Assembly (NCBI GenBank): GCA_902497185.1
Contig: CABVEG010000071.1
Location: 1 to 7,931 of the forward strand
Direction of reading: 5' to 3'
DNA: 7,931 nucleotides
Source of the DNA: an uncultured Eubacteriales bacterium
GTDB taxonomy: Bacteria; Bacillota; Clostridia; Lachnospirales; CAG-274
The translations under genes and the position numbers were made by a program. Below, one piece after another: positions 1 through 5,438 of the stretch (position 1 is the stretch's first letter; each line of letters opens with the position of its first letter). The notes beneath the pieces are model-generated. The model saw nothing but the letters and a program-made list of their open reading frames with translations, was not told the origin of the DNA and ran no database searches.

Positions 1-55
1 AATAAAATGAGGCTGAGTGCAAATTAGTCTAAAAAAACTAATTTGCGACAGCCCC
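1..55 (-). terminator. Rho-independent-like hairpin, minus strand
   Basis: A long hairpin pairs 9-15 with 49-55 (outer) and 19-28 with 37-46 (inner, 10 bp perfect), with an A/T-rich loop. Read on the minus strand, the outer helix is fully paired if one G-U wobble is allowed, whereas on the plus strand the same position is an A-C mismatch. On the minus strand it is also followed by ATTTTATT (8-1). Both facts favour a terminator for transcripts running leftward, either long spoVS messages or a separate RNA from the hairpin-rich region. It sits at the window edge, so what lies beyond is unseen. Confidence 0.5.
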
Positions 56-225
56 TTTATACCGTCAAAAAACTAAACTTTTTAAGAAAAATTGAATTTC
101 TTGCGACACCGTAATTCAAAAAGCGTCGCAGACTTTAATCCGCAGGTTTGCAATCCCGAAGCATACGGGACTTGCTTTGCGTAGCAAAGTTGCTTGTAAG
201 AGCTTTGCCAGACTTTATCAACACG
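56..225. other. Hairpin-rich non-coding stretch
   Basis: No plausible coding sequence with a ribosome binding site was found here. Several short stems are visible: TTGAATT 92-98 with AATTCAA 113-119; TGCGAC 102-107 with GTCGCA 125-130; TCCCG 154-158 with CGGGA 166-170, extended by GCAA 150-153 with TTGC 172-175; and CTTTGC 175-180 with GCAAAG 184-189. AGACTTTA occurs twice, at 130-137 and 210-217. It could be a structured RNA, a repetitive extragenic element, or the decayed remains of one. I do not recognise a known RNA family. Confidence 0.35.
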
Positions 226-253
226 CAGAAAGGACACTAAAGTGTCCTTTCTG
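226..253. terminator. Perfect hairpin downstream of spoVS
   Basis: A 13-bp perfect inverted repeat (226-238 with 241-253) with an AA centre lies 43 bases past the spoVS stop codon. The arm sequence, AAAGGACAC against GTGTCCTTT, is strong. No clean U-tract follows on the minus strand, and only a loose AT-rich stretch follows on the plus strand. It is most likely the spoVS transcript end or a 3' stabilising hairpin. It could also belong to the structured element to its left. Confidence 0.5.
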
Positions 254-296
254 TATTGAGATTTTAATACAAAGGGATATATATTGCTTATTATAT

Positions 297-557
297 CTAT
301 CTCCTCACAATATCAAATTTAATTCCTGTTTTAATCTCGCCGCTTATTTCTGATTGTGTAAATGCAGGTACACACACAACATCAATTCCATTAGGTGCCA
401 CATAGCCTCTTGCAATAGCCACTGCCTTAACAGCCTGATTAACGGCACCTGCACCAATGGTCTGAATTTCTACGTCATCGTTATTTCTCAAAATAGCTGC
501 AATAGCTCCTGCCACAGATTTTGGCTGAGAGCTTGCTGAAACCTTTAACATTTCCAT
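297..557 (-). CDS. spoVS: Stage V sporulation protein S (SpoVS)
   Basis: The product is 86 residues, the usual SpoVS length, and matches the family along its whole length: MEMLKVSA start, KSVAGAIAAILRNN, the highly conserved IGAGAVNQAVKAVAIARG core, and a CVPAF segment. SpoVS is a small nucleic-acid-binding-like (Alba-fold) protein needed for normal late sporulation (stage V, spore coat and heat resistance) in Bacillus. Homologues also occur in non-sporulating bacteria, so the precise role here is inferred. The ATG at 557 is chosen because AAAGGAGG (570-577) lies 12 bases upstream and it restores the family N-terminus. An in-frame TTG at 569 directly abuts the Shine-Dalgarno sequence and is unlikely to be used. 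The leuA terminator precedes it, yet no convincing promoter lies in the gap, so it may depend on an alternative sigma factor or on read-through. Confidence 0.95.
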   Translation of the reverse strand: MEMLKVSASSQPKSVAGAIAAILRNNDDVEIQTIGAGAVNQAVKAVAIARGYVAPNGIDVVCVPAFTQSEISGEIKTGIKFDIVRR

Positions 558-569
558 AGCAATAACCAA

Positions 570-577
570 CCTCCTTT
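570..577 (-). promoter_or_regulatory. spoVS ribosome binding site
   Basis: AAAGGAGG on the minus strand, 12 bases before the ATG at 557. This long but usable spacing decides against the TTG at 569, which has no spacing at all. Confidence 0.75.
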
Positions 578-612
578 AAAAATAGTGTGTCCCCTGAACT
601 TCTCATATATAC

Positions 613-643
613 AAAAAATGGAGCCGATTTTAAAATCGACTCC
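613..643 (-). terminator. leuA transcription terminator
   Basis: An inverted repeat pairs 620-631 with 632-643 and is followed on the minus strand by T6 (618-613). On the minus strand the stem is continuous because the fifth pair is a U-G wobble. On the plus strand the same pair is C-A and does not form. This strand asymmetry points to termination of leftward transcription 15 bases after the leuA stop codon. It separates leuA from spoVS. Confidence 0.8.
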
Positions 644-657
644 TAAAAACATAAATA

Positions 658-2307
658 TCAAATTTTCTTAAACTGATTTATAGCACTTGCAATAGCTCTA
701 ATTGAGCTTTTTGCCGTATTTGAACTTATACCTACAGCAAAATGAGGTGTTTTCTTGCAGTCGTAAATCTGAACATATGAAATAGCCTTTGATTTATTAC
801 CATAAGAAAGTGAGTGCTGTGAATAGTCGGAAATTTCAAATGTAACATTAAATTCATCCATAATTGCCTTACAAAAAGCATCAACAATACCGTTACCTGT
901 GCCCTTAATTGTCATTTCCTTACCTCTGTAAAGTACTTTACATTCAAGCTCTACAAAATCATCAGAACTGTGTTCTGTGTAATAAATAACTGACAATGGC
1001 TCCTTAACGTAGTAGTTATCCATAAATAAGTCATAGATTTCATTGTGACTAAGCTCTTTGTCCATATCAACAGATGCCTGTGTAACTTTTGGACCAAAAT
1101 CCTGCTGCATAGTTTTTGGAATGTGTAAGCCATAGTTAGTTTCAAGAATATAGGCTACACCGCCCTTACCTGATTGTGAATTAATTCTGATAATAGGGTC
1201 ATAATTTCTTCCCACATCAAGAGGGTCAATAGGTAAATATGGAACTTCCCATCTGTCAGGGTGTTCAATCATCTTAGCCATACCCTTCTTTATAGCATCC
1301 TGATGAGAACCTGAAAATGCAGTATAAACAAGGTCACCGGCATAAGGATGACGTGGGTGAATATCAAGTCCTGTTGATGCTTCATAAATATCTATAGCCT
1401 CGTTAATATTGCTGAAGTCAAGCTCAGGGTCAACACCTTGAGAGAACATATTAAGGGCAATTACCATAATATCAGCGTTGCCTGTCCTTTCTCCGTTGCC
1501 AAATAATGTACCCTCAACTCTGTCTGCGCCTGCCATAATGCCAAGTTCACTTGCAGCTACGGCACAACCTCTGTCGTTGTGTGGGTGAATACTTATTATT
1601 GTATTTTCTCTGTTTTTAAGATTTCTACATACATACTCAACCTGATCAGCATATACATTAGGCGTAGCCATCTCAACTGTATTAGGAAGGTTTAAAATAA
1701 CTTTTTTGTCTGCTGTAGGCTGCCATACATCAATTACTGCATCAGAAATTTCAACGGCATAGTCAAGTTCTGTACCTGAAAAGCTTTCAGGGGAATATTC
1801 AAATATAAATCTGTCCTTGCCATATTCCTCTGCAAGCTCATCAACAAGTTTTGCACCAAATACGGCAAGCTCTTTAATTTCCTCCTGTGACTTGTTGAAT
1901 ACAACATCTCTTTGTAATGTGGATGTAGAGTTGTAAAGGTGAACAACTGCTTTATGTACTCCTTCAAGAGCCTCGAAAGTCTTTCTGATAATGTGTTCTC
2001 TGCTTTGTGTTAAAACCTGAATTGTAACATCCTCAGGTATTAAATTTTGCTCAATAAGAGTTCGGCAGAATAAATATTCTGTATCACTTGCAGCAGGGAA
2101 ACCTACTTCTATTTCCTTAAAGCCAATTTTAACAAGGTATTTAAAGAAGTTAATTTTCTGATTAAGATTCATTGGTTTTTCAAGTGCCTGATTACCATCT
2201 CTAAGGTCAACACTGCACCAAATAGGGGCTTTGTCAATCGTCTTTGAAGGCCACTGTCTGTCAGGTAAATCAATTGGTGGAAATTGTCTGTAACGATTAA
2301 AGTTCAT
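658..2307 (-). CDS. leuA: 2-isopropylmalate synthase (long form)
   Basis: The 549-residue product condenses acetyl-CoA with 2-oxoisovalerate to give 2-isopropylmalate, the committed step of leucine synthesis in the cytoplasm. It is of the long, Corynebacterium/Mycobacterium-like LeuA type (RYRQFPPIDLPDRQWP start). The catalytic TIM barrel shows DLRDGNQAL (residues 34-42), which binds metal and substrate, the HPHNDRG metal-binding motif (241-247) and GNGERTGNAD (270-279). The C-terminal third (about 435-549) is the LeuA dimer/allosteric domain, with GTGNGIVDAF (469-478), DYSQHSL and a family-typical end, so leucine feedback inhibition is likely. The ATG at 2307 has GAGAGGAG 8 bases upstream; an in-frame TTG at 2325 lies in or before that site. 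Expression is controlled by the leucine T-box just upstream. No leuB, leuC or leuD lies in the window. Confidence 0.97.
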   Translation of the reverse strand: MNFNRYRQFPPIDLPDRQWPSKTIDKAPIWCSVDLRDGNQALEKPMNLNQKINFFKYLVKIGFKEIEVGFPAASDTEYLFCRTLIEQNLIPEDVTIQVLTQSREHIIRKTFEALEGVHKAVVHLYNSTSTLQRDVVFNKSQEEIKELAVFGAKLVDELAEEYGKDRFIFEYSPESFSGTELDYAVEISDAVIDVWQPTADKKVILNLPNTVEMATPNVYADQVEYVCRNLKNRENTIISIHPHNDRGCAVAASELGIMAGADRVEGTLFGNGERTGNADIMVIALNMFSQGVDPELDFSNINEAIDIYEASTGLDIHPRHPYAGDLVYTAFSGSHQDAIKKGMAKMIEHPDRWEVPYLPIDPLDVGRNYDPIIRINSQSGKGGVAYILETNYGLHIPKTMQQDFGPKVTQASVDMDKELSHNEIYDLFMDNYYVKEPLSVIYYTEHSSDDFVELECKVLYRGKEMTIKGTGNGIVDAFCKAIMDEFNVTFEISDYSQHSLSYGNKSKAISYVQIYDCKKTPHFAVGISSNTAKSSIRAIASAINQFKKI

Positions 2308-2315
2308 TGTTTTTT

Positions 2316-2323
2316 CTCCTCTC
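2316..2323 (-). promoter_or_regulatory. leuA ribosome binding site
   Basis: GAGAGGAG on the minus strand, 8 bases before the ATG at 2307. It supports that start over the longer TTG-initiated frame. Confidence 0.8.
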
Positions 2324-2362
2324 AAATAATGCTTTTATAAGTTTATCTATCAATGGGAGCAT

Positions 2363-2396
2363 AAAAAAAAGCCCCTGTCTGCAAGAGACGAAGGAC
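2363..2396 (-). terminator. T-box regulatory terminator
   Basis: On the minus strand 2396-2386 pairs with 2380-2371 (GTCCTT...AGGGGC, then GTCT...AGAC, with one bulged C and loop CTTGC), followed by T8 (2370-2363). The competing antiterminator pairs AGAG and ACG of the T-box (2419-2416 and about 2408-2406) with CGTCTCT (2390-2384). That segment is part of the terminator's 5' arm, so the two folds exclude each other. The terminator ends 55 bases before the leuA start codon. Confidence 0.9.
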
Positions 2397-2642
2397 ATAA
2401 CACTCCGTGGTACCACTCTAATTCACTACATAGAAGTAATGCACTCAATCAGGTACAAGTAAGAATTTTACTGATATACCCTGCTCCTGTATCGGTGAGC
2501 CTCCGTCTGCACCTACTGCAATTTCAGCACAGCCACTCAAAGGCGAGTTCAATTAAATAGGATTACTGACTCACACCAACCGTCAGCTCTCTTAAAATCT
2601 GCCTTAATCTACTACTCCTTATCATAGTGTTACCATATTGAT
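2363..2642 (-). promoter_or_regulatory. Leucine-specific T-box riboswitch leader
   Basis: This leader of about 280 bases binds uncharged tRNA-Leu and lets transcription reach leuA only when leucine is short. Stem I is visible: AGAGAGCTGACGG then TTGGTG (distal region, about 2592-2575), and a specifier GAA-CTC-G with codon CTC (Leu) at 2547-2545. The helix just below the specifier pairs AAGGC 2605-2601 with GCCTT 2544-2540. The T-box sequence AGAGTGGTACCACGG (2419-2405) has a UGGU bulge whose variable base suits an A discriminator, as in tRNA-Leu. The specifier amino acid matches the downstream gene, leuA, which makes the assignment very secure. The predicted partner is tRNA-Leu with a GAG anticodon. 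Confidence 0.95.
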
Positions 2643-2648
2643 AGTCAT

Positions 2649-2677
2649 ATGATAACATAATTGATAACTATTGTCAA
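2649..2677 (-). promoter_or_regulatory. leuA / T-box promoter
   Basis: Consensus -35 TTGACA (2677-2672), 17-base spacer, and -10 TATCAT (2654-2649) on the minus strand give a predicted start near 2642, just before T-box Stem I. The -35 box lies only 13 bases past the stop codon of the upstream XRE gene, so leuA has its own transcription unit. Direct repeats of TGATAAC on the plus strand (2650-2656 and 2662-2668, 12-base period), with a looser TGATAGT at 2639-2645, overlap the -10 box and spacer. They could be a protein-binding site. Confidence 0.85.
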
Positions 2678-2690
2678 GAAAATTTTTTAG

Positions 2691-2954
2691 TTAATTTTGA
2701 GCATTTTCTTTTTCGTATTCAAGTAAATCATTAATTTCACAGTTTAAAACACAGCATATTTTTGCAAATAAATCAATATCTACCATTGTAATATTTTCAG
2801 CTTTATAATAACGGTCTATAACATCATATTTAACACCGGTTAAGCTGCTTAATTTATTTCTTGTAATTTTTCTTTTGTCAAGGAGTTCAGCAAGCTTTAC
2901 CTTTATGTGTCCGTATTCTTTTATTAAAACTATTCCTGTTAATTCCGCTTTCAT
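2691..2954 (-). CDS. Small XRE/Cro-type HTH regulator
   Basis: The 87-residue protein is one helix-turn-helix domain of the Cro/C1 (XRE) type. After a short lead of about 15 residues, KVKLAELLDKRKITRNKLSS, TGVKYDVIDRYYKAEN and the DLFAKICCVLNCEINDLLEY ending give the usual five-helix order; TRNKLSSLTG to VKYDVIDRYYK is the likely DNA-contacting turn. It has no sensor or multimerisation domain. The ATG at 2954 has GAGGTG 6 bases upstream; the in-frame GTG at 2963 is part of that site. It is divergent from the SLOG-family gene at 3072. A perfect inverted repeat in its leader (2975-2994) suggests autoregulation and control of the neighbour. Its target is inferred, not shown. Confidence 0.85.
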   Translation of the reverse strand: MKAELTGIVLIKEYGHIKVKLAELLDKRKITRNKLSSLTGVKYDVIDRYYKAENITMVDIDLFAKICCVLNCEINDLLEYEKENAQN

Positions 2955-2974
2955 TTGATACACCTCTTTTTAAT

Positions 2975-2994
2975 AGTTTAACATAATTTAAACT
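2975..2994. promoter_or_regulatory. Candidate operator (perfect inverted repeat)
   Basis: AGTTTAA (2975-2981), 6-base spacer, TTAAACT (2988-2994). It lies in the leader of the XRE gene and directly before the -35 box (2997) of the divergent SLOG gene. A further AGTTTAA occurs at 3016-3022, 41 bases away, which is about four helical turns. The size and symmetry fit a dimeric Cro/C1-type site. That the neighbouring XRE protein binds it is inference. Confidence 0.5.
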
Positions 2995-2996
2995 GA

Positions 2997-3025
2997 TTGA
3001 CTTTATCCATATTATAGTTTAATAT
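2997..3025 (+). promoter_or_regulatory. Promoter of the SLOG-family gene
   Basis: TTGACT (2997-3002), 17-base spacer, and TAATAT (3020-3025) on the plus strand, with a predicted start near 3032. The opposite strand carries TATAAT at 3016-3011, a likely -10 for the XRE gene without a clear -35. The two promoters therefore overlap, and a protein at AGTTTAA 3016-3022 would touch both. Confidence 0.65.
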
Positions 3026-3071
3026 ATTTAATATACCCATATATATGGTAAATATTAAAGAGGTGATAATA

Positions 3072-3542
3072 ATGATACAGAAAGAGAAAACTGCCTGTTT
3101 TACAGGGCATAGACAAATTAATGCTTTTGAATATCAGATGGTAAAAAAAGAATTAAGTGATGTAATAGAAAGATTAATTCTAAGGGGTGTCAGGTATTTT
3201 GGCTGTGGTGGTGCAATAGGATTTGATATGCTTGCAGGATTAACAGTTCTTGAACTGCAGAAAAAATATAATAATGTTTACCTGATAATGGTATTACCAT
3301 GTAAAAATCAGGATTTATATTGGAACAGAGAACAAAAACAAATATATAAATTTCTTCTTGAAAAGTCATCTAAACAAACTTATGTAAGTGATATGTATAC
3401 TAAAAATTGTATGGCTCTAAGAAATCGTCATTTAGTTTTTTACAGCAAGTACTGTATATGCTATTTAAGGCATAAACACAGTGGAACGGGAAATACAGTG
3501 AGTTATGCTAAAGAACAGGGTTTGGAAATAATATATCTTTAG
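3072..3542 (+). CDS. SLOG-fold protein, YpsA/DUF1273 family
   Basis: The 156-residue product shows the DUF1273/YpsA signature: an N-terminal ACFTGHRQ (residues 8-15), then GCGGAIGFDMLA (44-55), the glycine-rich loop expected to hold a nucleotide-like ligand. It also has MALRNRHLV and SGTGNTVSYAKEQGLEIIYL at the end. The fold is Rossmann-like (SMF/DprA-LOG superfamily). YpsA in Bacillus and Staphylococcus has been linked to cell division, but biochemical activity is unproven, so a function should not be assigned. It is slightly short for the family but looks complete. The ATG at 3072 follows AAAGAGGTG with 6 bases between; an upstream in-frame ATG at 3045 has no such site. It is divergent from the XRE regulator, with a candidate operator between them. 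No clear terminator follows. Confidence 0.88.
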   Translation: MIQKEKTACFTGHRQINAFEYQMVKKELSDVIERLILRGVRYFGCGGAIGFDMLAGLTVLELQKKYNNVYLIMVLPCKNQDLYWNREQKQIYKFLLEKSSKQTYVSDMYTKNCMALRNRHLVFYSKYCICYLRHKHSGTGNTVSYAKEQGLEIIYL

Positions 3543-3602
3543 ATTAATCATAATTTATATTTTTTTGTAATATTTTTGCCTTAAATAATATGAATAAACA
3601 TA

Positions 3603-3631
3603 TTGAAATTTTTGCCATATTGTACTAATAT
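3603..3631 (+). promoter_or_regulatory. Promoter of the glycosyltransferase operon
   Basis: TTGAAA (3603-3608), 17-base spacer, and TAATAT (3626-3631) place the start near 3638, about 24 bases before the first ATG. A similar but poorer arrangement lies just upstream: TTGTAA 3565-3570 and TAATAT 3586-3591, with 15 bases between. Both contain ATTTTTGCC (3572-3580 and 3608-3616), as if the promoter segment had been duplicated. Confidence 0.7.
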
Positions 3632-3661
3632 TAATATAAATGACAAAAAGGGAGAATTATT

Positions 3662-4519
3662 ATGGATTTATCAATAGTTATTGTAAACTATAACACAAAA
3701 AGTCTTACAACACAGACAGTAAAGTCTGTTATTTCATCTACAGAGGGCATTGATTATGAAATTATTGTAGTTGATAATTCATCAAAGACAAGTGAATATT
3801 TTGAAATGGAAGATAAACGGGTAAAAATTCTCTCAAGGGTGGAAAACAAGGGCTTTGGTCATGCCTGCAACATAGGTGCTAATATAGCTATTGGCAGATA
3901 CATACTTTTCCTTAATTCAGACACAATTATGAAAAGAGGAACTCTTAAAGGCGCCGTAAAATATATGGATAGTCACAGTGATATAGGTTGTCTTGGTATC
4001 AAAACCCTTTTAAAAGACGGCTCCTTTGACCACGGCTGTAAGAGAGGCTTTCCTACGCCTTTTAACAGTCTTTGCTACGTTTTAAAGCTGGATAAGATTT
4101 TTCCTAAGGTTAAGAAATTTGGCGGTTATACCCTAAATTATTTAAGCCAAAATGAAACTAACGAGGTTGACAGTGTAAGCGGTGCTTTTATGCTTATTCC
4201 CAGAAGAGTTTTGTCTAAGGTTGGTCTATTTGATGAAAGCATATTTATGTATGGTGAGGATATTGACCTTTGCTACAGGATTAAAAAGGCAGGGTTTAAG
4301 GTAGTATACTATGCTGATGTGTGGATGACGCACTTAAAGGGACAAAGTGGTTTGCATACTAAAAGTCCTTTGGTAATTAAGCATTTTCACGATGGCATAA
4401 AGAGGTTTTACGATATGTATTATAAGGATAAGCATAATTTTGCAGTTACCTTTCTAATGCACTCTGCAATTAATATAAGATATGCTTTAACACTTATGAT
4501 TTCAAAGATAAGAAGGTAG
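3662..4519 (+). CDS. GT2 glycosyltransferase, rhamnosyltransferase-like (WbbL type)
   Basis: The 285-residue family-2 glycosyltransferase has a GT-A fold. It opens with LSIVIVNYN (residues 3-11), then VVDNSS (36-41, nucleotide-sugar binding), NKGFGHACNIG (62-72), and LFLNSD (82-87), whose S-D pair stands in the DxD metal/sugar-phosphate position. SGAFMLIPR (173-181) and GEDIDLCYR (198-206, catalytic-base region) follow, with HLKGQSG soon after. This motif set is typical of WbbL-like rhamnosyltransferases that transfer a sugar from dTDP-rhamnose to a lipid-linked acceptor at the inner face of the membrane. The donor is an inference by family. There is no clear transmembrane segment. AAGGGAG sits 7 bases before the ATG. 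It is the first gene of a three-gene operon; the next gene starts 4 bases after its stop. Confidence 0.9.
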   Translation: MDLSIVIVNYNTKSLTTQTVKSVISSTEGIDYEIIVVDNSSKTSEYFEMEDKRVKILSRVENKGFGHACNIGANIAIGRYILFLNSDTIMKRGTLKGAVKYMDSHSDIGCLGIKTLLKDGSFDHGCKRGFPTPFNSLCYVLKLDKIFPKVKKFGGYTLNYLSQNETNEVDSVSGAFMLIPRRVLSKVGLFDESIFMYGEDIDLCYRIKKAGFKVVYYADVWMTHLKGQSGLHTKSPLVIKHFHDGIKRFYDMYYKDKHNFAVTFLMHSAINIRYALTLMISKIRR

Positions 4520-4523
4520 TATA

Positions 4524-5426
4524 ATGAAAGTCGATATTTTAATGGCATCATATAATGGAGAAAAATACATAGGAGAGCAAATAGAAAGCATAATTAATCA
4601 GAGCTATAAAGACTGGACTCTTAATATAAGGGATGATGCCTCAACTGATGGAACAAGAGTTATTATAAGGCAGTATATGATGAAATACCCTGATAAAATA
4701 AAGCTATTTACCAATATGGAAAATTCAGGAAGTCCAAGGTCTAATTTTTTTGAGCTTATAAAAAATTCTGATGCCGATGTTATATTTACTTGTGATCAGG
4801 ATGATATATGGGAAAGGGATAAAATTGAAATTACATTAAAGGAATTTGATAATAAGGATAAGCCCATACTTGTACATAGTGACCTAACTGTAATTGATGA
4901 TGAAAATAAGGTTATATTTCCGTCTATGATTAAGGCACAGCATATCGATACTTCAAGAACAACATTGAACAAACTTTTGGTCCAGAATATTGTAACAGGT
5001 TGTACAATGGCTTTTAACAGGGCTCTTGCGGATATTTTGGCTGAACCTGAGCTTTTGCCTGTTCATGATTGGTGGATTGCGGCAGTGGCATCTGTTTTCG
5101 GAAGTATTAAGTTTATTGATAAATCTACGGTAAGATATAGAAAGCACAGTAACAATGCCTGTGGTCCTCAAAATATGAATGACCCAAAGTATATTGCTTC
5201 AAGAGCAAAAGATAAGAAAAGAGCAAAAAAAATGCTTGAACTTGGATATGTTATGGCCGTGGAGCTTTTGGAAAAATATGAAATGCCTTATAAATACAAG
5301 GTTATGTTAAGGGATTATTCCAAAATGGCGGATAAAAATAAAATCCAAAAAATAAAGGTAGTAATGAAATATGGTATATGGAAAAGCGGCTTTATAAGAA
5401 AAGTAGGACAAATATGGTTTATGTAA
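4524..5426 (+). CDS. GT2 glycosyltransferase, RgpB/alpha-1,3-rhamnosyltransferase-like
   Basis: The 300-residue family-2 glycosyltransferase starts VDILMASYNGEKYIGEQIESI (3-23), followed by RDDASTDGT (36-44), CDQDDIW (90-96, the DxD-type metal site), HSDLTVID (118-125), NIVTGCTMAFNR (155-166), HDWW (181-184, base region) and YRKHSNN (205-211). This exact order is that of the RgpB/Cps23FU-like family, many of whose members add rhamnose during streptococcal-type cell-wall or capsule polysaccharide synthesis. The linkage formed here cannot be read from sequence. The basic C-terminal stretch (about 220-300), rich in Lys and Arg, may associate with the membrane. A modest AGAAGG lies within the last codons of the previous gene, so the two are probably translationally coupled. 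Confidence 0.9.
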   Translation: MKVDILMASYNGEKYIGEQIESIINQSYKDWTLNIRDDASTDGTRVIIRQYMMKYPDKIKLFTNMENSGSPRSNFFELIKNSDADVIFTCDQDDIWERDKIEITLKEFDNKDKPILVHSDLTVIDDENKVIFPSMIKAQHIDTSRTTLNKLLVQNIVTGCTMAFNRALADILAEPELLPVHDWWIAAVASVFGSIKFIDKSTVRYRKHSNNACGPQNMNDPKYIASRAKDKKRAKKMLELGYVMAVELLEKYEMPYKYKVMLRDYSKMADKNKIQKIKVVMKYGIWKSGFIRKVGQIWFM

Positions 5427-5431
5427 AGGAG
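5425..5431 (+). promoter_or_regulatory. Ribosome binding site overlapping a stop codon
   Basis: AAAGGAG overlaps the TAA stop (5424-5426) of the second glycosyltransferase gene and lies 7 bases before the ATG of the third. This is strong evidence for one operon. Confidence 0.75.
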
Positions 5432-5438
5432 CAGAGTA

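Noticed and set aside
290..316. Minus-strand promoter TTGATA (316-311) and TATAAT (295-290) for a non-coding RNA
   Set aside because: The spacing is only 15 bases and the -35 lies inside the spoVS coding end; in such AT-rich DNA a TATAAT alone is weak evidence.
354..539. Plus-strand frame opposite spoVS
   Set aside because: It is antisense to a clearly conserved gene, has no ribosome binding site, and its cysteine-rich, low-complexity product matches nothing I recognise.
297..569. Longer spoVS beginning at TTG 569
   Set aside because: The TTG directly abuts the Shine-Dalgarno sequence and adds four residues not typical of the family; the ATG at 557 gives the standard 86-residue protein.
586..614. 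Sigma-A or sigma-H promoter for spoVS
   Set aside because: A TTGTAT at 614-609 exists on the minus strand, but no -10 is at suitable spacing, and no convincing sigma-H motif was seen.
951..1967. Minus-strand frames at 951-1145 and 1734-1967 inside leuA
   Set aside because: They are alternative-frame shadows of leuA, which has strong motifs throughout.
3045..3071. Upstream ATG start for the SLOG-family gene
   Set aside because: No Shine-Dalgarno sequence precedes it, and the added codons run through the AAAGAGGTG site that serves the ATG at 3072.
3543..3602. Terminator for the SLOG-family gene at the T7 run near 3560
   Set aside because: No stable stem precedes the T-run.
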